Below are positions 7,257 through 13,941 of a DNA stretch of 64,000 bases, piece by piece. Made by a program: the position numbers and the translations under genes. The stretch lies in contig NZ_CP109055.1 in the NCBI RefSeq assembly GCF_035975855.1, forward strand, positions 7,812,001 to 7,876,000, written 5' to 3'. The first letter of the stretch is position 1. Each line of letters begins with the position of its first letter. Below the pieces are notes generated by a model. It was not told the DNA's origin. It saw nothing but the letters and a program-made list of their open reading frames with translations, and did no database searches. The DNA is from Streptomyces sp. NBC_01304 (GTDB taxonomy: Bacteria > Actinomycetota > Actinomycetes > Streptomycetales > Streptomycetaceae).

Positions 7257-7991
7257 TCAGCTCTTCGCGCGCCAGACGGTGCCCCGGCGTTCGTACTCCA
7301 GGATCATCTCGACGCGCAACGCGGCCTGTGGGCCGTAGAGGCGCTCGGCGAGCCAGAGGGCCAGGTCGAGGCCCGAGGTGATGCCGCCGCAGGTGATCAG
7401 GTCCCCGTCGTCCACGACACGCCCGTACGTGAGCTTCCCGCCCTCCTTGGCGAGATCCTCGCGGGCGGCGAAATGCGTCGTGCACGGCCTGCCACGAGTG
7501 ATCTTCGCCGCCGACATGACCATGACGCCGGTGCATATCCCGCCCATGATCAGCCCGGGCCGCTCGGCCTTGGCCAGTGCGCGCGGCAGTACGCCGCGCT
7601 TGATCTCGTCATCGACCCCCGACCCCTTCCCGTAGCCCCCGCCCGGCACGAGCAGGACGTCCGCGTCCTGAGGGGCCCAGGGGTCGCGTACGTCGATGTG
7701 CATTCCGGACGACGTCCGTACGGTGCGGGGGCCGTCGGCGGTGACGAAGCTCTGCTTGATCGGGCGCTTGTCGGCGTCCGCGAGGATGCCGAGCACCTCG
7801 ATGGGGCCCGCGAAGTCCTGCTCCTCGACCGCGTCGAACAGAACTGTGTGCACGCGCAGTTCGCGGGTGCGATCGCGCTTTTGCTCGACGGCGGGGGCGG
7901 TGGCAGAAGCGGCGGTGGAGGAGGTGCCGAGGCCGAGCGCGGTCGCGGCCGTGGCCGCGGCGCCCGTACGGAGAACGTGTCGGCGCTGCAT
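7257..7991 (-). CDS. Secreted DJ-1/PfpI-family protein with Tat-type signal
   Basis: A 244-residue DJ-1/PfpI (class I glutamine amidotransferase-like) protein. The N-terminus has a twin-arginine leader (RRHVLRTG, then an Ala-rich hydrophobic stretch to about residue 31), so export by the Tat route is likely. The fold is shown by HTVLFDAVEEQDFAGPIEVL, VLLVPGGGYG (112-121) and the nucleophile elbow GGICTGVM with Cys153. His173 is the likely partner residue. The ATG at 7991 is preceded by AAGGAG; a longer upstream frame reads through simple repeats (GGTAGGTAGGTC-type, 8007-8035) and was rejected. The gene is divergent from a GlxA-type regulator (8214) whose sensor domain has the same fold. Confidence 0.8.
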   Translation of the reverse strand: MQRRHVLRTGAAATAATALGLGTSSTAASATAPAVEQKRDRTRELRVHTVLFDAVEEQDFAGPIEVLGILADADKRPIKQSFVTADGPRTVRTSSGMHIDVRDPWAPQDADVLLVPGGGYGKGSGVDDEIKRGVLPRALAKAERPGLIMGGICTGVMVMSAAKITRGRPCTTHFAAREDLAKEGGKLTYGRVVDDGDLITCGGITSGLDLALWLAERLYGPQAALRVEMILEYERRGTVWRAKS

Positions 7992-8213
7992 GTCGTGTGC
8001 TCCTTGGGTAGGTAGGTCGGTAGGTCGGTCGGTGCCGGGGGGGTGGCGGAGTGAACTGGCCGGCATTCAGCGTCAGGAATGCGCTGGTTCCGGGCTGCGG
8101 AACGCGGGCCAGATGACTGTCCCCTCGGGCCGGAGGCGGGTGGAAGGGGATGTCCGGATGTGTGGGCCGCTTGTCCTTGAGGACGTACCGGCCGGGCACC
8201 GAGACTGAGGAGC

Positions 8214-9167
8214 GTGAAGACCGAGAGCGATGTGGTCGTGGTCGTGGGCGACGGAGTGGTGCTGCTCGATGTGGCCGGTCCGGTGCAGGTCCTGCACGGG
8301 ACCGGCTACCGGGTCCGGCTCGCCTCGCCCTCCGGGCGTGCGGTGGTGAGCGACACGGGGATCCCGCTGGGGGTCGAACTGGCGCTGGAGGACGTCTCCG
8401 AGACCGTGGACACGGTGATGGTGCCGGGCTATCCGACAATGAAAGGCCACGGGCATCCGCCGGAGCTGGTAGCGCACGTACGCCGCCTCGGCACGGGCGC
8501 GCGGCGTACGACGTCGGCCTGCACCGGCGCGTATCTCCTTGCGGAGGCCGGGCTGCTCGACGGCCGGCGGGCCACGACGCACTGGGCCGAGTGTGAAACC
8601 CTCGCGAGACGCTTCCCGCGGGTGCGGGTGCAGCCCGACGCCATCTACGTACGTGACGGGCCGGTCATCACCTCCGCTGGGGTGACGGCGGGCATCGACC
8701 TGGCACTGGCGCTGGTCGAGGAGGACCACGGCCCCGAGGTGGCGCGTACCGCGGCCAAGCATCTCGTCGTCTTCCTCCAACGCCCCGGCGGCCAGTCGCA
8801 GTTCAGCGTGCGCAGCGCGGTGACCCCGCCCCGCAACGCCGGGCTGCGGCGGGTACTGGATGCCGTGGTGGCCGACCCCGGCGGAAACCACACCCTCGCC
8901 GCCATGGCCGAGCGGCTCGCCGTCAGCGAACGGCACCTCACCCGGCTCTTCCGCCGCGAAGTCGGCGGCACCCCCGGGCAGTACGTGGAACGCGTCCGCG
9001 TGGAGGCGGCGCAGGCGATGCTCGAATCCTGCGACGCCGGTGTGAACACCATTGCCCGCACCTGCGGGTTCGGCACGGACGAGACGATGCGGCGGGTGTT
9101 CCTGCGCGTGCTCGGGGCACCGCCCGCGACGTACCGCGCGCGATTCCGCACGACCTCCTCCGCGTAG
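8214..9167 (+). CDS. GlxA-family transcriptional regulator (DJ-1/PfpI + AraC HTH)
   Basis: A 317-residue regulator with an N-terminal DJ-1/PfpI domain (VVVVVGDGVVLLDVAGPVQV; Cys103 in SACTGAYLLAEAG; HW in TTHWAE) and a C-terminal AraC DNA-binding domain at about 215-310 (HTLAAMAERLAVSERHLTRL, TIARTCGFGTDETMRRVF). The GTG at 8214 lies almost on top of a GAGGAG at 8207-8212, which is too close. Translation may therefore start at a later GTG such as 8229. It is divergent from the exported DJ-1 protein with 222 bp between, so control of that gene is likely. The ABM monooxygenase 110 bp downstream, on the same strand, is another possible target. Confidence 0.85.
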   Translation: MKTESDVVVVVGDGVVLLDVAGPVQVLHGTGYRVRLASPSGRAVVSDTGIPLGVELALEDVSETVDTVMVPGYPTMKGHGHPPELVAHVRRLGTGARRTTSACTGAYLLAEAGLLDGRRATTHWAECETLARRFPRVRVQPDAIYVRDGPVITSAGVTAGIDLALALVEEDHGPEVARTAAKHLVVFLQRPGGQSQFSVRSAVTPPRNAGLRRVLDAVVADPGGNHTLAAMAERLAVSERHLTRLFRREVGGTPGQYVERVRVEAAQAMLESCDAGVNTIARTCGFGTDETMRRVFLRVLGAPPATYRARFRTTSSA

Positions 9168-9276
9168 CGGTCCCGACGGATCTTGCCGGACGAGATCCTC
9201 CGCCTGAGGGGATCCGTGCAGCAGTGAGCAGACAGCGCCGGCAGGGCGTCATCACAGAAAAGGAATCCATCCTCCT

Positions 9277-9585
9277 ATGACTGATCAGGCCGTTACTTTC
9301 ATCAACGTCATCGAAATATCCGCCGACCAAGTCGACGAATTCATCGAGCAATGGCGCGAACGCGTGGCCCTGATGAGTGCGGCGCCTGGGTTTCGCGACG
9401 TCCGGCTGCACCGCGCGCTGCTGCCGGACGCGCGATTCCAGCTGGTCAACATCGCACACTGGGACAGCGCCGAAGCCTGCGAGGCCGCCGGCGCCAACCC
9501 CACCGTGCTCGCGTCTGTTTCCCAGGCCGAACAAATCGCCGTCGCCAGCCCTGGCCTCTACCAGGTCGTCGCCGAGTGCCTCTGA
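9277..9585 (+). CDS. ABM-domain (antibiotic biosynthesis monooxygenase-like) protein
   Basis: A 102-residue single-domain protein with the ferredoxin-like ABM fold: TFINVIEISADQVDEFIEQW, then APGFRDVRLHRAL, FQLVNIAHWDSAEACEAA and a final strand GLYQVVAE. ABM proteins are small dimeric monooxygenases or stress proteins that often act on quinones or aromatic rings without cofactor. The His/Trp pair in IAHWDS is typical of the family. A good SD (AAAGGA, about 9257-9262) precedes ATG 9277. It follows the GlxA regulator on the same strand and is the last gene before the strong hairpin at 9648-9690. Confidence 0.78.
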   Translation: MTDQAVTFINVIEISADQVDEFIEQWRERVALMSAAPGFRDVRLHRALLPDARFQLVNIAHWDSAEACEAAGANPTVLASVSQAEQIAVASPGLYQVVAECL

Positions 9586-9647
9586 CGGACGGGCACCCTC
9601 ACTCGAACCCTGATCAGCAAAGGGCCTGACGAACTGTGCACAAGAAC

Positions 9648-9690
9648 GTTGAGGGCCGCCGCCCCGGGGTTCGGGACGGCGGCCCTCAAC
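9648..9690. terminator. 14-bp perfect hairpin, probable terminator
   Basis: GTTGAGGGCCGCCG (9648-9661) pairs perfectly with 9677-9690 around a 15-base loop. There is no U-tract, as is usual for Streptomyces. It ends the ABM gene and may be the original glnA terminator: it sits about 70 bp beyond the glnA-like 3' end at 9762-9779, just as a similar hairpin (13731-13769) sits beyond the present glnA. Confidence 0.7.
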
Positions 9691-9721
9691 AGCACAAGCT
9701 CGCCGCAAGTCACAGCAGGTT

Positions 9722-9779
9722 TTCCCGGAACCTCGTCCCAGGTCGCCCGCCCCCCTGCGGTCTAGATGTCGAAATAGAG
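9722..9779. other. Distal copy of the glnA 3' end (att-like direct repeat, left)
   Basis: On the minus strand this reads CTCTATTTCGACATCTAG and then about 38 bp that align with the sequence just downstream of glnA (13888-13941). The coding part gives LYFDI-stop, the exact C-terminus of glutamine synthetase. The best block is TAGATGTCGAA-TA-AG (plus strand), and similarity continues through CCCAGgTCgCCCG and TTCCcGGAA. It is a direct repeat of the real glnA end 4.17 kb away, as expected for an attL/attR pair. Confidence 0.65.
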
Positions 9780-9827
9780 ATGGGAAAGGTCCCTGAACTG
9801 CAAGCTTCCTAGGATCGAGGAGGAGTC

Positions 9828-9846
9828 GGTGCACAATAGGTGCACA
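9828..9846. repeat. Paired GGTGCACA repeats inside the left island end
   Basis: GGTGCACA occurs at 9828-9835 and again at 9839-9846, exactly 11 bp (one helical turn) apart and in direct orientation. The same pair with the same spacing occurs inside the other island end (13803-13821). The arrangement resembles integrase arm-type or excisionase sites. The 9780-10029 stretch holds nothing else I can assign except a doubtful small ORF. Confidence 0.6.
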
Positions 9847-9880
9847 CGGAGACCTCCTTCCCAGCCCTGAGGTTGGGGCC

Positions 9881-10081
9881 TCACTCCGCCGCTGGACTTT
9901 GGGGTGATGGCGAGCCCTGAGTCTCCGCTGCGCCAGGTGTATGCAACGAGGCGGCGAGGATCCGGCACACCTCGACTCGCTGACCTTCATCGCAACCTTC
10001 GAGCAGCCGCTCCAGGCGGCGAAGCACCGCTAAATCTCGTCCGTAGCGCACGACGACACCCAGGACTGCGCACGCTGACAC
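9881..10081 (-). CDS. Possible small island protein, 66 aa
   Basis: An ATG-initiated minus-strand frame of 66 codons encodes an Arg/Leu-rich helix (RYGRDLAVLRRLERLLEGCD) and a Ser/Pro/Gln tail. It overlaps the 3' end of the upstream hypothetical gene by 52 bp. Codon third-position GC is lower than in the core genes, as in the rest of this island end. There is no recognised family, and coding status is uncertain. Confidence 0.25.
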   Translation of the reverse strand: MSACAVLGVVVRYGRDLAVLRRLERLLEGCDEGQRVEVCRILAASLHTPGAAETQGSPSPQSPAAE

Positions 10082-10494
10082 AGCATCACTGTGCGATCGC
10101 CGAAATGTGCGGAACGAGCGGAGATCAGCTCGATTGCCTTATCCCGCGGCAATCCGTCGATGAAGCCGTGAGACAAGAGGTTGGCGCAGAGGGCTTTTGC
10201 TGTGTCACCGCAGCACCACTCGATCACAAGGTCGCCAGAGTGGTGTGTGTAGCAGTTGGCGAACCCGTGAGGCTCCGCTGTCCTGTTGACCAGCCGCGGA
10301 CGGCGCAGAATGCGGCTCAACAGCACGCCGCGTACTTGTAAGTCCCGAATCCCTCTTGAGCTCACCCACTTCTCAGCGTTCTGTCCCTCGTCGTGAGTGA
10401 GGTTGCCAGGTGCTTGCTTCCACACAAGCGCCTCGCCATCGCGTGCGGAAGGTAGGCGCATAGGGCCCAGATCGGCGCGTACGAGGGTTGACAC
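10030..10494 (-). CDS. Hypothetical protein of the island end, 154 aa
   Basis: An open frame of 154 codons encodes a protein I do not recognise. Its C-terminal half looks folded (GDLVIEWCCGDTAKALCANL, RDKAIELISARSAHFGD). Codon use is clearly less GC-biased than in the flanking core genes, which fits foreign DNA. The frame lies downstream of the riboflavin operon on the same strand, immediately after the truncated thioesterase, and has no strong SD. It could itself be the degraded 3' end of something larger. Confidence 0.35.
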   Translation of the reverse strand: MSTLVRADLGPMRLPSARDGEALVWKQAPGNLTHDEGQNAEKWVSSRGIRDLQVRGVLLSRILRRPRLVNRTAEPHGFANCYTHHSGDLVIEWCCGDTAKALCANLLSHGFIDGLPRDKAIELISARSAHFGDRTVMLCQRAQSWVSSCATDEI

Positions 10495-10589
10495 GTGCGG
10501 GGCTGAGAGCGTCGTTGAGTATCAACCGCCTGCTGTCCCCATGGACGCGTAGCCCTGGGACTCCCCGTATGCCTCCGTAGCGATGACGC

Positions 10590-10663
10590 ATGAGGCCCTG
10601 TCGGTCGAAGCTCGCCTGAATGCGGGCCCGTACTTCCGGGTTGACCTGATCCTCGGGAGTCAC
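10590..10663 (-). pseudogene. PaaI-type thioesterase, N-terminal stub
   Basis: A GTG at 10661-10663 overlaps the methyltransferase stop (GTGA). It starts a frame reading VNPEVRARIQASF then DRQGLMRH, the typical N-terminal helix of PaaI-family hot-dog thioesterases. Homology ends after about 25 codons, and the frame runs into unrelated sequence without the hot-dog core or catalytic Asp/Gly residues. The stop-start overlap shows it was once the third gene of the riboswitch operon. The rest has been deleted or replaced by the DNA that now carries the 154-aa hypothetical frame. Confidence 0.55.
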
Positions 10664-11400
10664 GGCGCCGCCCGCTGGGCAGCGAGTACCAGGATCGGAG
10701 GGCGTCTGAGGTGTTCGGCCAGTGCAGGGCGGGCCGCGAGCGCGGCTGCGTCGGGGGCGGGTTCGCTGATGCCGGTCAGTTCCAGGCCGGCATCGAGCAG
10801 AGCGTTGATCAACGTGGCCGTGTGTCTGTGGTACTTCACGACCCCCTCGATGATCCAGTTCTGGGTCCGTGGCCCTTCGGCGGCATAGTCGTCGAGTGGC
10901 CAGATGGTGCCGTCGCCGGTCGGGATCCACCCGGGCATCAGCCGGTGGGCCGTGCAGACGGGGTGCTCGTGGGAGAAGACCAGCCTTCCGCCGGGGCGCA
11001 GCCAGTCGGCGATGCGCCGCACCAGGCCGGGATAGTCGGCGACGTAGTGCAGGGCCATGCTGCTGACGGCCAGGTCGGCGCAGCTGGAGGGCAGGGTGAG
11101 TGTCTCCAGGTCCGCTCGAACGTAGCGGACCTTGGGGTGCGGTGCGGCGGCCTCCAGCATCCGCTCGGAAGCGTCGACGGCCACGACGTCCTCGGCTCCC
11201 GCGGCGGCCAGGCGGCGGGCGAGTGCCCCCGCGCCGCAGCCCAGGTCGATGACCGATGCGCCCTCGACCGGAGGAAGCAACCGGGCCAGGGCGGGGATCT
11301 CGATGGCGTCGTTGATTCCTGTCCCGGTCTGCCGGAGGCGGTGATAGCCCTCGAAGAAGCGCGGGTCGTCGTAGAGGTCCCGGCCGCTGACCGGCATCAC
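10660..11400 (-). CDS. Class I SAM-dependent methyltransferase
   Basis: A 246-residue methyltransferase of the Methyltransf_11 type. Motif I is VIDLGCGAGALARRL (about residues 50-64), the acidic post-I residue lies in VAVDASERML, and motif II/III features are DLAVSSMALHYV and LRPGGRLVFSHEH. The N-terminus (YDDPRFFEGYHRLRQTGTG) is typical of small-molecule methyltransferases. The start is a GTG at 11400 or the next-door ATG at 11397. Both overlap the TGA of the riboflavin gene upstream, so the two are coupled and share the FMN riboswitch. A flavin or flavin precursor is therefore a reasonable substrate guess, but nothing in the sequence proves it. Confidence 0.82.
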   Translation of the reverse strand: MMPVSGRDLYDDPRFFEGYHRLRQTGTGINDAIEIPALARLLPPVEGASVIDLGCGAGALARRLAAAGAEDVVAVDASERMLEAAAPHPKVRYVRADLETLTLPSSCADLAVSSMALHYVADYPGLVRRIADWLRPGGRLVFSHEHPVCTAHRLMPGWIPTGDGTIWPLDDYAAEGPRTQNWIIEGVVKYHRHTATLINALLDAGLELTGISEPAPDAAALAARPALAEHLRRPPILVLAAQRAAP

Positions 11401-12620
11401 AGGTGCTTTGCCAGGTCGGCTACGTCAACCAGGGGCAGGCCCCAGCGCAGTGCGGCAAGCTCCAGGTCCGCAGCCTTGGCCATCGTGCCGTCGGGGTTCA
11501 TGACTTCGCAGCACACCCCCACGGGAGGCAGCCCGGCCGCGACGCACAGGGCCACGGTCGCCTCGGTGTGACCGGCCCGCTCGGCCAGACCTCCGGGGCG
11601 AGCGGCCAGCGGGAAGACGTGCCCTGGCCGCAGGAAGTCTGTCGGGCGGGCATCAGGATGCGCCAACCGGCGTACGGTGGCTGCTCGTTCGGCCGCCGAG
11701 ACCCCGGTACCGGTACCGGCCGTGAGGTCCACCGGGACGTGCGGCCGGGTGCCGTGCCGGTCGCCTGCACCGGGAACGCGCTCCAGGTCCAGCCGCCGAA
11801 GGACCTCGGGCGCGCACGGCACGGTGGGGTGCCCGCAGACCTGGGTGAGCATGAAGGTGAAGGCCTCCGGCCGCAGCCGTGCCCCCGCGAAGACCACGTC
11901 GCCCTCGCCCTCCCTGTCGGGGTCCCAGACGACGACGGCTCCGCCGGCCGCGATCTGCGCCACTGCCTGCTGCACGCCTCGGGCGCCGGTCAACCGTCCT
12001 GCCCAGGGCAGCGCCGCAACCACCTCGGTCACCGCCTGGCCCGGATCGGATGGCCAGCGGCGCGCGAGACGGGTGACCAGGTCGGGTTCCAGGTTCACCC
12101 GGTCCCCGACGGACAGGTCCGCCAGGGTGGTGGCGCGCAGGGTCAGCGGGACGAGCGCGACGGCGAACCGGTCACGGGCCACTTCGGCGACGGTGAGGCT
12201 GACTCCGTCCACCGCGATCTGCGCCTTGGCCACGATCAACGGGTGAAAGCGCTCGGGCGGCTTGATCCACATCCGCCGCATGGATCCTTCGTCGTCGATC
12301 CGTACGATCTTCCCCACGGCCTCGACATCTCCCTGCACCAGATGCCCGGCGCACGGATCACCGACGCGCAACGGAGTCTCGACGTTGACGCGTGTCCCCG
12401 GCTGGATCTGGCCAAGCGTCGACCTGCGGCGGGTGTCGGCCGACATGCCTGCCTCCAGGACGACACCGCTTTCCCTGGCGCCCCGGGCGACGGTGAGCCC
12501 CACACCGTTCACGCAGATCACACCAGGCGCGCGCAGGGTGGTTTCGGGGGCTCCGATGGTGAGTTGGTGCTGGTCGACGGCCATGACCGTGCCGATCTCA
12601 TGGATATGTCCGGTGAACAT
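11397..12620 (-). CDS. Riboflavin synthase-DHBP synthase fusion (RibE-RibB)
   Basis: A 407-residue bifunctional enzyme. Residues 1-190 are two lumazine-binding domains of riboflavin synthase: MFTGHIHEIG, ICVNGVGLTV, NVETPLRVGD and GHLVQGDVEAVGKI, then the repeat at 96-190 with IAVDGVSLTV. Residues 212-407 are 3,4-dihydroxy-2-butanone 4-phosphate synthase: WDPDREGEGDVVFAG (a variant of the DEDRENEGD metal loop), TGVSAAERAATVR, RPGHVFPLAARPGG, GHTEATVALC and EVMNPDG. Fusion of the first and last steps of the pathway is unusual; RibB is normally fused to GTP cyclohydrolase II (RibA). The usual RibA and RibH partners are not in the window, so this looks like a supplementary copy. An FMN riboswitch lies upstream, and the methyltransferase follows with overlapping codons. 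Confidence 0.88.
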   Translation of the reverse strand: MFTGHIHEIGTVMAVDQHQLTIGAPETTLRAPGVICVNGVGLTVARGARESGVVLEAGMSADTRRRSTLGQIQPGTRVNVETPLRVGDPCAGHLVQGDVEAVGKIVRIDDEGSMRRMWIKPPERFHPLIVAKAQIAVDGVSLTVAEVARDRFAVALVPLTLRATTLADLSVGDRVNLEPDLVTRLARRWPSDPGQAVTEVVAALPWAGRLTGARGVQQAVAQIAAGGAVVVWDPDREGEGDVVFAGARLRPEAFTFMLTQVCGHPTVPCAPEVLRRLDLERVPGAGDRHGTRPHVPVDLTAGTGTGVSAAERAATVRRLAHPDARPTDFLRPGHVFPLAARPGGLAERAGHTEATVALCVAAGLPPVGVCCEVMNPDGTMAKAADLELAALRWGLPLVDVADLAKHL

Positions 12621-12689
12621 CTTCCACCCCTCTCAACGACGGCAGGACGACCCTGACCGCACGGAGAAAACAGGGGCCCACGTCAGGCC

Positions 12690-12805
12690 CGAGAGGTGGC
12701 GGGGTATCACCGCGTGGCCCCGGAATCACACCGGATCGTCCTACCGCAACCGGCAGAACCGGCGGGCTGTCACCGCCGCACCTTGGAATCGCACCGATCC
12801 GTTTC
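12690..12805 (-). promoter_or_regulatory. FMN riboswitch (RFN element)
   Basis: Reading on the minus strand, 70 bp upstream of the RibE-RibB ATG, are two diagnostic RFN blocks: GCGGCGGTGACAGCCCGC (12779-12762) and GATCCGGTGTGATTCCGG (12737-12720). An upstream CGGTGCGATTCC and a downstream GCGGTGATACCCCGC match the remaining conserved segments of the FMN aptamer. Between the aptamer and the gene, CCTGAC and GTCAGG segments can pair over a GGGCC/GGGCCC region and may form the expression platform. FMN binding would be expected to switch the fusion gene and methyltransferase off. Exact P1 boundaries are estimated by eye. Confidence 0.85.
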
Positions 12806-12893
12806 TAACACGGGTAGGTAGAGCGATCAACTGGCATGCATGGCTTACGAGTTCATGCCGGACGGGCCTGTGCGGGTCTGGGCCGGCCAGATC

Positions 12894-13436
12894 TTAGGGT
12901 CCGTCCGGTCGGCACCAGACCTCGGCCTCTGCAATCGCGGCCGATGAGTACAGGGGATCCTGAGTGATCCGTGGCAGGCCCTCGACACGGCGTCCGTCGA
13001 CCGAGATTGAACCGGTGCGGCACGGTATCCACACCGTGGACAGCACGTTCGGCTCGCCGCCCAGGTCATACGTGTCGTTGCGGGTCAGTTGGCGGTCCAG
13101 GGGATCGGCCACCACGACCTCAATGCCCCCTGCCGCCGCCCGCAGACCGGTTCGCAGGTCCAGGCTCCAGTCGAGGGATGCCGACGTCACCTGAGGCTCA
13201 CGCCAGGGCAAGCCAGCCGTCACATCTGCGAAATGGCGGTTGAACGACGTCGCCAGCCACCGACCCAGGTCCGGATCCGGGCCGATCACCTGAACCCGCT
13301 CGGCGTCGCCGTACACGAGGGCACGGCCAGAGCCCCGTTCCGACCAATCCACCCGCCAGACAGACGCATACGCGACCGGCTGCCCCTCGCGGTAGAGGGT
13401 CAGAAACGGATTGGCGCCGATCAATCGAACCTGCAT
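12894..13436 (-). CDS. Hypothetical protein, 180 aa
   Basis: A 180-residue protein that I cannot assign. It begins MQVRLIGANPFLTLYREGQP and looks like a beta-rich soluble protein (VAYASVWRVDWSERGSGRAL, QVIGPDPDLGRWLATSFN, VLSTVWIPCRTGSISVDGR). The ending is VWCRPDGP. There is no signal peptide, membrane segment or catalytic signature. Third-position GC is high, so it looks like a functional gene rather than debris. It is transcribed toward the riboflavin operon, 94 bp upstream of the riboswitch region, inside the proposed island. Confidence 0.6.
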   Translation of the reverse strand: MQVRLIGANPFLTLYREGQPVAYASVWRVDWSERGSGRALVYGDAERVQVIGPDPDLGRWLATSFNRHFADVTAGLPWREPQVTSASLDWSLDLRTGLRAAAGGIEVVVADPLDRQLTRNDTYDLGGEPNVLSTVWIPCRTGSISVDGRRVEGLPRITQDPLYSSAAIAEAEVWCRPDGP

Positions 13437-13510
13437 GCGGCGACACTATCGAAGCGCACACCGCCCGGTCCGCACGATGATCCGAACGAGACGCCCTGAC
13501 CAGCGATCGC

Positions 13511-13590
13511 CTACGGGTGCAGGTCGTCTTCCCAGAAGCAGACGGAAGGACACGATGCCCACAGCACGGACACGGGTAGGGACTGCTCAT
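13511..13590 (-). pseudogene. CPCC-family cysteine-rich protein, collapsed remnant
   Basis: From an ATG at 13588-13590 the minus strand encodes PYPCPCCGHRVL, the signature N-terminus of the small CPCC-type zinc-ribbon family. One frame over it encodes VCFWEDDLHP then a stop (13511-13513), which is that family's second signature (CPVCFWEDD). The roughly ten codons normally between the two, and about 40-80 residues after the second, are missing. The gene has therefore suffered an internal frameshifting deletion and truncation. The rest of 13591-13923 holds no gene, only the hairpin, the GTGCAC pair and the att-like copy listed separately. Confidence 0.6.
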
Positions 13591-13730
13591 CAGTGCAGTG
13601 ATGATCGCAGGCGCCCGCCTGAACACCGGGTTTCCGAACTCACCGGTCCACGCCGTGCGTGAGCGGACAGGGAAGCACGATCTTGCAGACCCTCGCAATA
13701 CGTACGTCTCGAGTGGGCCGCCCCATAACG

Positions 13731-13769
13731 AGTGAGGCCGCCACCCCAAGGGGGAGTGGCGGCCTCACT
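13731..13769. terminator. 14-bp perfect hairpin downstream of glnA
   Basis: AGTGAGGCCGCCAC (13731-13744) pairs perfectly with 13756-13769 around an 11-base loop, 155 bp beyond the glnA stop. There is no U-tract. It is similar in design (GAGGCCGCC stem) to the hairpin at 9648-9690 beyond the distal glnA-end copy. This supports the idea that each copy carries its own glnA-type terminator. Confidence 0.7.
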
Positions 13770-13802
13770 GCTACTGACGCTACGTCAGAGAATCGGCCGA
13801 GC

Positions 13803-13821
13803 GGTGCACACACGGTGCACA
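13803..13821. repeat. Paired GGTGCACA repeats inside the right island end
   Basis: GGTGCACA at 13803-13810 and 13814-13821 are 11 bp apart, identical in unit and spacing to the pair at 9828-9846. They lie 67 bp inside the glnA-proximal att-like repeat, as arm-type integrase sites would. Confidence 0.6.
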
Positions 13822-13887
13822 AGAGGGCGGAAAGCAAGCGGCAACAACGAGCACTGCTGAACAGTGTTTTCGCAGGTCAACGCATGC

Positions 13888-13941
13888 TTCCAGGAATCCG
13901 CCCAGATCACCCGGACCTGATCTTTAGATGTCGAAGTACAG
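13888..13941. other. glnA-proximal att-like direct repeat (right)
   Basis: This covers the last six codons of glnA and 36 bp after its stop. It matches 9722-9779 in the same orientation, with the strongest identity over TAGATGTCGAA-TA-AG. It is the proposed integration site: insertion here leaves the glnA coding sequence intact. Confidence 0.6.

Noticed and set aside
12802..12830. TTGATC-N17-TAGAAA as promoter of the riboswitch transcript
   Set aside because: The start site it predicts would fall inside the 5' part of the aptamer, so either the promoter or the aptamer boundary is wrong. Not strong enough to list.
13551..13610. Possible palindromic operator CATCA-GTGCAG-TGATG
   Set aside because: Only 5-bp arms, located next to a pseudogene, with no second copy.
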